Positions 19,399 through 30,356 of a stretch of 38,997 nt of DNA are shown here, piece after piece (position 1 is the first letter of the stretch; every line of letters begins with the position of its first letter). Below the pieces are notes generated by a model. That model was not told the origin of the DNA, did no database searches, and worked only from the letters and a program-made list of their open reading frames with translations. Both the position numbers and the translations under genes were made by a program. Source of the DNA: Chara braunii (Eukaryota > Streptophyta > Charophyceae > Charales > Characeae); contig BFEA01000225.1 of NCBI GenBank assembly GCA_003427395.1, positions 82,673-121,669 on the forward strand, given 5' to 3'.

Positions 19399-20143
19399 CG
19401 TGATATCCCACCATTTCCTTCTCCCACCCACCTTATTCTCTTTTTAAGGTACGTAAGAACACTTTACAGTAAAAAAGAGCATGAGAATAGGCCGCAGGGG
19501 TCCTGCAAATGTTCCAAAAAACGTTGAAATCCCTCACAAACCCTTCCAAAGTCCTCCAAAACTGTCATACTCCCTGCCGAGCTCTTCCAGGCCTCACGCC
19601 CCCACATCCAGCTGGGTTACAGGGCAACACGACTCACCCCAGCTCCGACCAGCGTCCTCCCGGCAGCAACCCTTGGATGTCCCGTGGAATGCCCACCCCA
19701 AAGCATCCCCAGATCTCTCTACCAGGCCTCACGCTCCCGCGTTGCAGGTTACAGGGCAACTCCCCAGCACNCGTGATATCCCACCATTTCCTTCTCCCAC
19801 CCACCTTATTCTCTTTTTAAGGTACGTAAGAACACTTTACAGTAAAAAAGAGCATGAGAATAGGCCGCAGGGGTCCTGCAAATGTTCCAAAAAACGTTGA
19901 AATCCCTCACAAACCCTTCCAAAGTCCTCCAAAACTGTCATACTCCCTGCCGAGCTCTTCCAGGCCTCACGCCCCCACATCCAGCTGGGTTACAGGGCAA
20001 CACGACTCACCCCAGCTCCGACCAGCGTCCTCCCGGCAGCAACCCTTGGATGTCCCGTGGAATGCCCACCCCAAAGCATCCCCAGATCTCTCTACCAGGC
20101 CTCACGCTCCCGCGTTGCAGGTTACAGGGCAACTCCCCAGCAC
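19399..20143 (+). repeat. Exact 372-bp direct repeat around a single N
   Basis: Positions 19399-19770 and 19772-20143 appear identical (offset 373), with the N at 19771 exactly between them. Open frames in the two copies encode the same peptides. Exact identity plus an N at the joint points to an assembly overlap that was not merged. Confidence 0.9.
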
Positions 20144-20394
20144 CGACCAGCGTCGTTCAGGCATCGGACAACTGCTGATCACTGAGTATAACAACCTCAA
20201 AACCACCTCAGGATGAGTTAGTAGGAATCTCAAAATCTTGAAGACCATCTAGGACCACCAAACGACCTACTCTGATTAAGATTTCCGCCATGAATTTTAT
20301 GAGAACGGGGGGGGCGAAACTAAAACTGCCTACTATCCTAAAATCCCCCCTCAACAAACGAAGTGTCACGTTCCCAGTTCGTGCCCATTCGTCA

Positions 20395-20498
20395 GGATAT
20401 GGTTGTATCTATGGGACGCCGGACCCGGTTTCCAGCAGGTGTTGCTCCCCACCAATAGATGGAGCTTTGTTTTGTTAAAAAAAAAAAAAAAAAAAAAA
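20395..20498 (+). repeat. SINE, family B, copy 3, poly(A) tail
   Basis: The plus strand reads tatgggacgccggacccggt, ttccagcaggtgttgctccc and caccaatagatggagctttg, then 22 A (20477-20498). Same body as the minus-strand copies at 16079 and 18498. Confidence 0.7.
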
Positions 20499-20790
20499 GT
20501 ATCAGTCCAGGCTTTCAGTCTTCGTACAAGAACTCGCTTGATCTCGTACCCCCTTTTGCTAGGGTAACAGGGCACCACAACCCTCCCTAGTACCAACCAA
20601 CCTCGTTCTGACAGTCAGAAAGTGCCTTCCTCCCTCGACAATTCCTTTAGCAGCAAGCCCCTAACAGGTTACAGGGTCAATACCCCGGCGCCAACCTCGT
20701 CGGACGGTCTGGTTATGCATTCGGCATAACTTCGCAGGCCTCAAGCTCCCCCCGGGTCACAGAGCACAAGCTCCAGCACCGGCCTGAGTC

Positions 20791-21468
20791 GTCCCAACTC
20801 CGTCCTTCTAACCTACTTACCCTGACCAACGACCCTCCTCTGTTGAGAACCTCTTTCTACCTTCCATCCCCATTCCCAGCTTCTCTCCCCTGATCTTTGG
20901 GACAGAAAATCCTTCAAAAGCCTAATTTTGGAAAATGATCATCAGAGACGAATTTCAGGAATTCCATCTGAAACATCTTTTAGAATTTTGGAATTAAAAA
21001 GGATGACAGATCTGGAATTTAGAATTGAAATTATTCCAAATGAAGAATGACTTCGAAAGCATAGATTTAGAAATGGAAATTGAAACCGATAAGGGAATCA
21101 ACTGTGATGTCCAAAAGGACTTTCGATTCAGATTCCTAAAACCCCAAGGTCCCAGGAATCGTTCTGATGGTAAATCACGAAATGCCAATTAGCAAAAACA
21201 AGACATCTATCAAATATGTGTGAAAAAAACAGGTGAATCTAAAATCCGGCACAAATCAACGAAAAATTTGCGAACTACCAATCGATTTTTTATCAGAAAT
21301 TCCATCTCGAATATAAAATCCAGCACAAATCAACGAAAAATTTGCGAAATACCAATCAATTTTTTGTCAGAAATTCTAAGTCAATTGTGTTGTGCTTTCT
21401 TGCAGATTTGTCAGTTGAGAGCAGAATGAAAGATCTAGCCTACGCAGATCCATCAAACTTCCAACCTT
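20791..21468. repeat. No gene; 74-bp tandem duplication
   Basis: Positions 21237-21310 and 21311-21384 are tandem copies (aaaatccggcacaaatcaac ... accaatc.attttt). The remainder is AT-rich sequence with no recognised gene. It replaces the outer part of the truncated LTR that starts at 21469. Confidence 0.65.
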
Positions 21469-22552
21469 TGTTGAATGGCTCAACCAGAATCAATGTTGAA
21501 TGGCTCAACCAGAATCAATGTTGAATGGCTCAACCAGAATCAAAGTCCGAATCCCAGATATCACTTGAGGTCCACCATAGCCATGGCCTCCTCTCTCACT
21601 CTTCAGGCTTATAGGCCGAGGCTATGGCGGACTACTAGGCCTTGCCCTGATGTCCAAAGGACAACCCAAAGCAGCTATGGCTCTCTGGCTCAGGCCGCCA
21701 TGCCTGACTCTGCCTCGAAGCTTCTTGGTGTAGCTCTGCCCCAACGGGGACCTTCCTGCCGCATCGCCCACCAAGGTGATGAAGATGGCTGCCACCATAG
21801 TCAGGTAAGTACCTCTGGCGCTCCCCCTTCCTCCTAGTCTTCTTCCTCCTCCGGGTCCTTGCTCCTTCCCCAGCAGCACTGCTCCAAGCTAGCGCTGCTC
21901 CAGCCAGTGTGTCACCAAACTTGCACACCGACAATGAGGCTGGGCTCTTCGCCCGACCTGGAGATATAGCGGCCTGCTTGCCTCTTGAGCGATGACTTCC
22001 AGGCCGCTCAGCCTTCCAAGCAACCGGTACCTCCTCCCTTTCGGAGGGAAACATCATTGCAGACTCTGATATAGCCCGTACAGGCCCTAGACTCAGACTA
22101 GTTGGACTGGTACCCGCCTAGACCTAGCCTACAACTACTGGGCTTCTAAAAATGCCAACTTTTGTCTTCTTCTGCTCGGCCTCGAGTACCCGGCACATCT
22201 ACCTCTTCAGGGTGTGGTACCGGCCTACCTACCACTTGAATGTTTCCCCACTGCTTCAAGTGTTGCGGGCCTCTTCCCCCGCCACTTTAGTGTTTTCCCC
22301 GCTGCAATCCTAAATGTCACGGCCACAGGTAAGTACCGGCCCTGAGGGCCCAACGAACAAACAAGTGCCCTTGCGGGTCACGCACACACTCAAGCCAACA
22401 AGCACTCAGACAGACATGCAGACCAGCAAGCGTGCACACACACAGACTAGAGAACTTGGTAGCACGCAGGAAACTCGGCAAGGCATTCAGTCCATGAGCA
22501 AAACTCAGAAATCAGTTGTGTGTCTCAATCTGTGTTTGTTCAGGTTATCACA
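21469..22552 (-). repeat. 3' LTR, truncated
   Basis: About 1084 bp homologous to the other LTR copies. In sense it begins TGTGATAACC at 22552. At the other end it breaks inside a three-copy 25-bp tandem (tgttgaatggctcaaccaga + atcaa; 21469-21543) where the other copies have a single unit followed by about 220-240 bp more LTR. Confidence 0.85.
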
Positions 22553-22569
22553 CTACCCCCCTTCTTAAG
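22553..22569 (-). other. Polypurine tract
   Basis: The sense sequence AAGAAGGGGGGTAG immediately precedes the TGTG start of the 3' LTR, the position and composition expected for plus-strand priming. Confidence 0.75.
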
Positions 22570-22594
22570 AGCGAGGTCCCTTCGAGCAAGTAAC

Positions 22595-23026
22595 TCATTC
22601 TGAGTCCCCGACAAACGCGTCGTAAGCAAACAAAGTAAAGAGATTTCGAGAGAACTCTGTCGCAGTGAGCTTTGCTGAGATTTTAGGTACAACATTAGAG
22701 GCGATTTGTCGCTCGTAGGCTTTAACAACACGGGGTGCGTTGCGTTGCAGTTCCTTCTTGGAAACCCAATATAGATCATTCAGCGGGTGATACATAAAGT
22801 GAACCTGGTACTGTCTGTTACGTCCCTTCCCTACGTGATGTTCGATTCTATCTATCTCATGACCGTCATTGATCGCGTGAGGAATCATGTCTTCACGGTA
22901 ATCGAAGGACTTAGCATCACAGTGTATATACAGTTTTGATGCATGAAAGACGGGGTATGTGCGTAGATGAGGCGGCACAGCAACTGTGTATGAAGGGCCG
23001 AACCCATCCTTGCCAATCACATCCAT
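22595..23026 (-). pseudogene. Integrase C-terminus with chromodomain
   Basis: A 143-codon frame. The first part (YTVAVPPHLRTYPVFHASKL) is the usual integrase C-terminal 'vFHvS.L' segment. EIDRIEHHVGKGRNRQYQVH followed by LYWVSKKEL fits a chromodomain (aromatic and hydrophobic positions of a beta barrel, then a helix), which in chromoviruses targets integration to modified chromatin. The frame starts downstream of a frameshift from the integrase core. Confidence 0.75.
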
Positions 23027-23123
23027 AACTTTCCACGGACCATAATAGAGCGGGGGAAGGGGACCCAGACATAACTCCGCACTTGGATATCTGAAGGTTT
23101 GCGCTTCTTGTTTGCATGATGGA

Positions 23124-24197
23124 TCATTGCATGCGTTGTCGCTTGGTCATCGTTGCGATGACAACTTTGAGCAAGCGATTGTACTTGGCATTGAAGCCAG
23201 GCCTGCCGGGCATTAGACCAGCTGGCTGTTCAGGGAATAAGCAGGAGAGCGGATTACGAATCTGCCAACCGTAATGCAGCCTGTTTTGCGTCATGCCCGT
23301 AGAAAAATGGATGGAGTTGTTGTACAACCCCTTGATGGAATACAACTCTTCATCCGACATTTCCTGATCCGGAATGATTAAAGCATGGAGAAGTTGGAAC
23401 ACAGTCTGGTTGACCTCCTCAGCCAAACCGTTGGCTTGAGGATGTCGGTTAGATGTCATGCCTAGTCTGAAGCGCGGGTCCCAATCACTCACAAAAGTTT
23501 TCGGGGTTCCGAACTGCAAAATGTACTTTTGTTCGAACTCACGGATCACCAATTCAGTTGGGGCATGAGATGGCAAAGGAATTAGATTGAGGAATTTAGA
23601 GAAGCGGTCAACAATCACCATTACTTGCGAATAGCCGTTCTTACTTACCTTTCCCATGCCGGTGAAGTCGATGGAGACAGACTCCCCGAGACCATCGTGA
23701 ATGAGAAGGGGTGTAAGTAGCCCCATGGGCTTTTGTCTACATGGTTTGATTCGTTGATAGACTTGACACTCAGCCACAAACTTTTCAACAAATCCCTTCA
23801 TACCAGGTCAATCAAACTGTCTCAATACGTTTTCGTACGTCTTTGGCATGCCGAAGTGTCCATTCCGGCCATGAGCCAAGTCCAAGAAGTGTGTGCGGAG
23901 AGACTCATGGTTGGGCACACACAAACGGTCATTATTCCCATTGTGTCGGAAAACCAGTCCTCCATATTCGTGAAAATCAGGCTGACTACTGGGGTCAGCC
24001 CGCAACTGCTCAAGGATGGGACTAAGGTCCGGGTCCTTGGCAGTGTGCTCTACGATCTCCTCCTTTAGTTTCTTCCGGAGGTCGTAGGAATTCACAAGGC
24101 AAGTCATGCACTCGAGGTGGCGAGACAACGCATCAAGAACTCGATTATAACAGTTTTTTTTGTGTCTTAGCTCAAAGTCAAAAAATGTCGATCTCAT
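23124..24197 (-). pseudogene. Integrase, zinc-binding and catalytic regions
   Basis: Strand transfer of the element into host DNA. Reading down from 24197: H..H segment (HESLRTHFLDLAHGRNGHFG), then LRQFD-stop-PGM, where a conserved Trp codon appears to have become TGA (23808-23806). Then CQVYQRIK, in which the second cysteine of the zinc site is Tyr. Core residues: IDFTG (first Asp), SDWDPRF (second Asp), then HPQANGLAEEVNQ (Glu). About 20 residues usually found between the second Asp and this segment are missing. Nonfunctional. Confidence 0.85.
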
Positions 24198-24256
24198 GGA
24201 ACCAGTGAAGTAATGTAGGGGACAGGGTGGTTTGATTTTTGATCCACTTCAAAGTC

Positions 24257-24738
24257 TCATGATATGAGAATACTTTGAAGTGGCGTCCCCAAAGATAGTG
24301 CTTCCATATGCAAAGCATAAAGTTCGCGCATGTAGGTGGAAGTAGCTACCTTTTCGTTTGGCATACGTTTGTTGTAGTACTCAAGCGGCCGCAAGCCATC
24401 GTCGTCATCTTGTTGCAGCACTGCACTAATCCCATACTGGCTCGCATCCGTAGTGACTACGAATGTTAGTTTAGAATCTGCAATGCGGAGTACAGGGTAA
24501 CTTACCAAGGCCTCTTTCAAGGCTTGAAATGCAGTCTCACATATTGCATCCCACGAGTAAGATACTTGCTTGTCAATCGGGACAACGGGCGAGCAACAAT
24601 AGAGAATCGGGGCACAAACTTCCGATAGTAAGATGCAAGTCCAAGGAAAGAACGCAGTTCACGGATGTTCGCGGGTTGACGCCAGTTACATATGACCTCA
24701 ACCTTGGTTGCCTCAGGCTCGAGGCCTGCAGCAGACAA
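24257..24738 (-). pseudogene. RT connection and RNase H domain
   Basis: Frame 24738-24517 has WRQPANIRELRSFLGLASYY, the link after the RT thumb. After a frame change, 24520-24257 has FVVTTDASQYGISAVLQQ, the first catalytic Asp region of RNase H, and later MRELYALHMEA. The end of RNase H is lost in a frameshifted stretch before 24197. Confidence 0.85.
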
Positions 24739-25245
24739 CCGATGCCCAAGATAAATAACGCTATATCCCTCCCAAACTCATATTTCTCAAGGTTGCGATG
24801 GAGTTGCGTTTTCTCGAGGATGGTGAACGCTTCCTCAAGGTGCTTCATGTGTTCCTCGATGGATTTGTTGAAGATTAGAATATCATCGAGGTACACCACC
24901 ACAAAACGACCAATGCGTTCGCGGAGTACCTTGGCTTTGAAAGGTGGTCGGTGCGTTCGTGAGACTGAAGGGCATTACGGTAAATTCGTAAAGCCCATCG
25001 CAGGTTTTCAACGCAGTGTTGTGCTGGTCCACAGGATTGACTTCAATCTGGTGGTATCTAGACTTGAGATCGATCTTGGAGAAGACCTTGCACCCACCTG
25101 CAACATCAAGCAAGTCATCTATGTGTGGCAATTGGTATGCATTCTTTCTCGTGATGCGGTTTAGACTGCGATAATCAATACACATGTGGAGCTTCCTTGT
25201 CAAAGGTAGTGCACACACCTTTGACTGCATTCGTAGATAAGACAC
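24573..25245 (-). pseudogene. Reverse transcriptase core
   Basis: RNA-templated DNA synthesis. Frame 25245-24883 has CIDYRSLNRITRKNAYQLPH, VFSKIDLKSRYHQIEV (first catalytic Asp) and MPFSLTNAPTTFQ. After a frame change, 24902-24573 has VVYLDDILIF (the YxDD box). All order-defining motifs are present but split by the shift around 24900-24950. Confidence 0.9.
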
Positions 25246-25444
25246 TTTTTTTGTTGCCTACTTGAGTCCTGCAAGGGTTCTGCAAAGCCACTTGCTTCAT
25301 CCCCAAGCCCAGTTTGCGTATCCCGTGTGGTGACATGAAGTTAATTGTCGCACCACAATCAATCAAGACACAGAGATAGCGGTGGTTTATGAGAGGTTTG
25401 AAGAAGATTAACTTCACTGTCCGTTGAGCACGTTGATGTTTCAT
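25175..25444 (-). pseudogene. Aspartic protease domain
   Basis: LIDCGATINFMS (about residues 27-38 of the frame) corresponds to the D[ST]GA active-site loop. The Ser/Thr is Cys here, which probably weakens or kills activity. The frame ends within the junction to RT. Confidence 0.8.
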
Positions 25445-26110
25445 TGCAGCCTAATGCTCTCAGTGATAGTGGAAGTTGACCGTCTCAGACTCCTCCCAAG
25501 GCTCAACATACAAAGCATGACAAACTTCAGCCTTCGAACCAGCAGATGATGGGGCTTCAAGAGAGGACTGTTGAACTGCATCAGGTTCTCCCTTGCCGTA
25601 GAGCGTGCTGATTCCAACTTTATGCCCAATTCTGGTTTCCCTGCAGCCTATAACAATCTTGCACTTTATGGTTCGTTTTTAGGCAATGCATTCAACCCCC
25701 TTTCTTCATTCTAGCCTTCCATTCAGCCTCACTGATCTGGAGGTCCAACCAAGGTTTAGTACTTGCATCCTCCGGTTTGGATGGGATTCTGGCTCCCTTT
25801 GGAAGTGCAACAAAGCTTCTCTCCGAGTTCCGGTTTTGGTTTCCCTTATCGTGGACAATCTTTATAAAGGCACCAAATTTCTCATCTTCATTGTTCATGT
25901 CAGATTCTTGAGTGGAAGAGCAGGTTGTATCAACGTCCTGTTCTTGGTCGTCGCCAAGAGTGGGGTCATCTGCTTTGGCCTCCCCTTCCCCTTCCACCAA
26001 GTCAAGCGCAACTAGACAGTTGCTGCCACGAAACCGCCCACGAACAAAAGTATTTTTGTTGCTTGTTGCGGTAAGGAGGTCTCCTGCCTCTAGACTGACT
26101 ACATCCTTCA

Positions 26111-27210
26111 TTAAGGAAAACCAGTCAGTGTAACCAAGAAATCTCTGCCTAGGCAATTGGTTAAGTGAGTGGGAACCGTACCTTTAACTACATCCAAACA
26201 CGATTGCGCAGTCAGCTCCAATCCTGACGTTGCAAAGAGCTTGCTGGCATGCAATTGCAATTTGCGTACGGTGCCTTGCCACATGCTGCGCTTGAGCTCA
26301 TCAAGTTGAATCCTTACTCTTGCCGCAACATGCAGATCTTTATATTGCGCTACTAATATCCTCGAGAGTGGTAGCCGGAGTGACTTTAAGCCACTCTGAT
26401 AGGTTGATCTTGGAATACCTAGTTTGCATGGCTTGGACTTCAAGGAAGCCTCTTACAACAGACTCAACATTCGTCCCTAGGATCAAGGACTGGTTCACTC
26501 TTTGAGTGCCCTGTAACTCAAAGTAGGCTCTCATGGAGTTGATCCAGGATTCTACGTCCTCCTTGCCATCATACCTAGATGGTATAATCACTGCTTTCCT
26601 GTCCGTGTATGGACTGCTATACCTGGAACAACTATTGCTGGATCCGAACCCAGGACTGCGGCAGTTGCAAAACTTCCTGTCGCAGGTCCTGACTGATTAA
26701 CCACCAAACTCAACGAAGAAGACTGAGAAGAAGGAGAAGAATGGAGAGGTGCAAAGGTAGAATGGGGAAGAGAACTTGAGAATTGGGCCCGATGCATGGT
26801 TGCCATTTGCTGGATCTGATCGCGGTGCTCTTTGACCATCTTTGTCATTTGAGTACGCATCTGACTCATTTCTTCGAGTAGTTGGGACTTCACACTTGGA
26901 AGTTGCTGAGCAAATTGTATTCGACAAGGGCACGTGCATACGTGACAAAATCCTTTTTAAGGTCTGCATCAGATATAGTTAGAACTGTTTTGAAAATAAC
27001 CTCAAGTTTGTCAGCGGCTGTTTTCCGCTTTGCCTCTTCAACCTTTTCCTCCTCAGCCAATTCTTTTTGATAGACGGCCTCATACAACGGTTTATCAACC
27101 TCACTCGCTGCATCCATGAGAACCTTTAACATATCAGAAAGTTTAGCTGATACCATGTCGAAACTGCTAACTCTCGCTCTCCTCTCTTGTCCGTGCGTCT
27201 CTACGGGCAT
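26111..27210 (-). pseudogene. Gag region
   Basis: Three overlapping frames. 27210-26890 (METHGQ.. start region, Lys/Glu-rich helix), 26893-26588 (MSQMRTQMTKMVKEHRDQIQ, coiled-coil-like), and 26591-26340 continuing into 26443-26111, with RYDGKEDVESWINSMRAYFE, typical of the retrotransposon gag capsid fold. The zinc-knuckle region that should follow (about 25680-25590) is too degenerate to call. Confidence 0.75.
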
Positions 27211-28523
27211 GTAGTGGACTTCAACAAAAGAAGCAAATTGAAAAGTATAGAAGAGAAGGTAGAACTCCTAGCCGGAGCGGCAAAATATTTGGACTAGAGA
27301 GCAAGAATAATCAAACAAATACAATACATTCAAAAGAGAGTTCTGATTACACGTTGAAGTCCGGTTAGACCAAGTACAAGATCCCCTTGAGCCTAATACA
27401 AATGGCATTGTCAAAGTACAACAAACAAGACTACAAGTAACATCATACAACAATGGAGAATTGAGTGGTGTATAAGGTGCGGGTCAAGCATTGGATTGTG
27501 TGTCATCAATCTGACAAAGCATCTCAGTCAAGATCCCCTCGGCGGCGAGGGCTCTAATAAAAAAGAAGAGTATCGTATCCCAGATATAAAAGAGAACGAC
27601 ACTGTGTCGACATATTTGGGTCCAAGGGGCCCTTCTTGCTGGGCCCGGTCCCACTGATGGGTCCCAAGTAGGTCGCGACCAAGTCCCAAACAAGGCGAGT
27701 ACCTCAAGGTCCTACTTTCTATCTCTACCGTACTGAAAAACGAATCTCAACTTCAAGAGAGAACCTACAGACTACATCCATTCAGAGATGAAAAGACAAA
27801 GCACTGTAGAAAGATATGGCTTTTCAAAGCAAGATACTTCATTTCTACATCCATCAGGTTAGTAAGTAGTTTGCACACCAATGCTCACAACCAAGACTTC
27901 AGAGGAGTAGGAAGGAGACCCAGAAGGACCCCAACATGACAAACAATACCATGCACGCATACACGGGCAACCCTTAGGTGCACGACACTTACCTGAGTGA
28001 CCCAGACTCTGAGATGAAGTAGAACTCACCCCCCTTCCTCATATGGTCTTCCGAACCCTATTTGCTACCTCTACACTAGTGTCCTATCATGTAGGAGGGT
28101 CTCACTTCCAACACCAAAGTGCAACGCCGGATCCCCCCCCGATGCTGAAGAACAAAGTAGTAACTTGCAGTCCGTAGATGCATAATGGCTACCTCCCTCA
28201 AGATCGCCTACTTGAGGGAGGTCCTCAAGTCACCAAGTGTCTCCCTTAGGTCAGATTCCAGGTGAGAGTGCCTCTCACTGTCCCCTCTCTCAACTTGCCG
28301 CATGAAGTCCTCTTGATGTGTCTCGCCACCACATACTTACTCTCAATCAACCTGGTCAGGTTCAGTGTCGACCCAACACGACCTAACCAGGTGGGGGCAA
28401 CTTCCCTATACCACGCTGCCCCACTTCCCACTTCGGACCAACCCTAACCCTAAGTGGCTTAGCCCTTACCACTTACGTTAGGGTTAGGGTGGATAAGTTA
28501 ACTCTCACCAGCATGTAGAATCC
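27211..28523 (-). other. Long untranslated leader of the chromovirus
   Basis: About 1.3 kb between the PBS and gag without a supportable gene. It contains two notable inverted repeats: acctccctcaag/cttgagggaggt (28191-28202 and 28211-28222, loop 8 nt) and a telomere-like one (28441-28490). Structured leaders can serve RNA packaging or dimerisation; that role is inference here. Confidence 0.6.
28441..28490. repeat. Telomere-like inverted repeat
   Basis: ACCCTAACCCTAA (28441-28453) and its exact inverse TTAGGGTTAGGGT (28478-28490) are 24 bp apart. The inner sequence gtgg...ccac extends the stem slightly. It lies 34 bp from the primer-binding site inside the leader. Confidence 0.85.
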
Positions 28524-28535
28524 GCTATGATACCA
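28524..28535 (-). other. Primer-binding site (initiator tRNA-Met type)
   Basis: The sense sequence TGGTATCATAGC follows the 5' LTR end (..CATAACA) after a single base. It differs by one base from the common plant element PBS TGGTATCAGAGC, complementary to the 3' end of initiator tRNA-Met. Confidence 0.85.
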
Positions 28536-28536
28536 A

Positions 28537-30356
28537 TGTTATGATCCTGGCGAATTTCGAAGTACACATTCATCAAATAGTACAATGCCGTCCAGTTGCA
28601 AAAGAAATGAATGAACTTGAGAGGAGAGAGAGGGTGAGAAGAAGAAGAAGAAGAAAGAGAGAAGAAGAAGATGATGTACACCAGCATAGACAAATGGTAA
28701 TGCTCTTCTTCTTCGCCAAACACTCTCCTCCTCCTTATCTCATCCGCTCTTATTCACACAAGAAATAATAATACACTGTTGAATGGCTAAACCAAAATCA
28801 ATGTTCGAATCCCTCTTCTACTGCAGGTATCACTTGAGGTCCACCATAGCCATGGCTGCCTCTCTCACTCTTCACTCTCATAGGCCGAGGCTATGGCGGA
28901 CTACTAGGCCTTGCCATGATGTCCAAAGGACAACCCAAAGCAGCTATGGCTGCTCTAGCTCAGGCCACCATGCCTGACTCTGCCTCGAAGTTTCTTGGTG
29001 TAGCTCTGCCCCAACGAGGACCTCTCGGGAGCCGTGTCTCCAGGGGCATTCTCTTGGCATCGAACCAATGACATTGGGGTGTCTCTCGGGAACATCTACC
29101 TCTTCAGGGTGTGGTACCGGCCTACCTGCTACATGAGTGTTTCCCCGCTGCTTCAAGTGTTACGGGTCTCTTCCCCCGCCACTTGAGAGTGTTTTCCCCA
29201 CTGCAATCCTCAATGTCACGGCCACAGGTAAGTACGGGCCCTGAGGGCCCAACGAATGAACAAGTGCCCTCCGCTCTTATTCACACAAGAAATGATAATA
29301 CAACGTTGAATGGATGAACCATAATCAATGTCTGAATCCCTCTTCTACTGCAGGTATCACTTGAGGTCCACCATAGCCATGACCGCCTCTCTCACTCTTC
29401 ACTCTCATAGGCCGAGGCTATGGCGGACTACTAGGCCTTGCCCTGATGTCCAAAGGACAACCCAAAGCAGCTATGGCTGCTCTGGCTCAGGCCGCCATGC
29501 CTGACTCTGCCTCGATAGCTTCTTGGTGTAGCTCTGCCCCAACGGGGACCTTCCTGCCGCAGCGCCCACCAAGGTGATGAAGATGGCTGCCACCATAGCC
29601 AGGTAAGTACCTCTGGCGCTCCCCCTTCCTCCTGGTCTTCTTCCTCCTCCGGGTCCTTGCTCCGTCCCCAGCAGCACTGCTCCAAGCTAGCGCTGCTCCA
29701 AGCTAGCGCTGCTCCAGCCAGCGCTCCAACCAGTGTGTCACCAAACTTGCACACCGACAATGAGGCTGGGCTCTTCGCCCGACCTGGAGATATAGCGGCC
29801 TGCTTGCCTCTTGAGCAATGACTTCCAGGCCGCTCGGCCTTCCAAGCAATCGGTACCTCCTCCCTTTCGGAGGGAAACATCATTGCAGACTCTGATATTG
29901 CCCGTACAGGCCCTAGACTCAGACTGGTTGGACTAGTACCCACCTAGACCTAGCCTACAACTACTGGGCCTCTAAAAATGCCAACTTTTGCCTTCTTCTG
30001 CTCGGCCTCGAGTACCCGGCACATCTACCTCTTCAGGGTGTGGTGTTTCCCCGCTGCTTCAAGTGTTGCGGGCCTCTTCCCCCACCACTTGGGTGTTTTC
30101 CCCGCTGCAATCCTCAATGCCACGGCCACAGGTAAGTACCGACCCTGAGGGCCCAACGAACGAACAAGTGCCCTTGCGGGTCACGCACACACTCAAGCCA
30201 ACAAGCACTCAGACAGACATGCAGACCAGCAAGCGTGCACACACACAGACTTAGAGAACTTAGTAGCAAGCGGGAAACTCAGCAAGGCATTCAGTCCATG
30301 AGCAAAACTCAGAAATCAGCTGTGTGTCTCAGTCTGTGTTTGGTCAGGTCATCACG
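28537..30356 (-). repeat. 5' LTR with internal ~526-bp duplication
   Basis: The plus strand starts TGTTATGATCC at 28537. The segment from about 28744 to 29269 is repeated as 29270 onward (both begin 'cgctcttattcacacaagaaat'). In the first copy the middle is missing and a foreign-looking stretch (29026-29090) joins the two parts. Without the extra copy the length (about 1293 bp) equals that of the solo LTR. The outer end (..gtcatcacg) has lost the perfect CA terminus. Confidence 0.85.

Larger units (their letters stand above)
18881..20790 (+). repeat. GC-rich array with GGTTACAGGGCAA motif
   Basis: The motif 'ggttacagggcaa' or a close variant recurs near 18908, 19042, 19615, 19747, 19988, 20120, 20563, 20667 and 20752. 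It is usually followed 20-40 bp later by 'ccagcaccggccagcgtcgt' or a variant, and is separated from the next by 'ccccagatctctctaccagg' and 'cctcacgc.cc'. Spacing alternates around 110-135 bp within pairs. It looks like a diverged satellite or a repeated domain of a larger element. Confidence 0.65.
21469..30356 (-). mobile_element. Ty3/gypsy chromovirus, decayed, minus strand
   Basis: Element order in the sense direction (right to left): LTR, PBS, leader, gag, protease, reverse transcriptase, RNase H, integrase, chromodomain, PPT, LTR. PR-RT-RH-INT order with a C-terminal chromodomain defines the chromovirus clade of Ty3/gypsy. The coding region is split over at least six frames with stops, so it cannot be autonomous. 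The 3' LTR lacks its last ~220 bp, and no flanking target duplication can be read. The right end borders the NLR locus (start 30685). The solo LTR at 5957-7256 belongs to the same family. Confidence 0.9.

Noticed and set aside
19481-20216. Two duplicated 120-139-codon genes
   Set aside because: They are the same frame in an exact assembly duplication of a noncoding GC-rich repeat.
28441-28490. Chromosome end or interstitial telomere
   Set aside because: Only two repeat units per arm, inverted, inside a retrotransposon leader.
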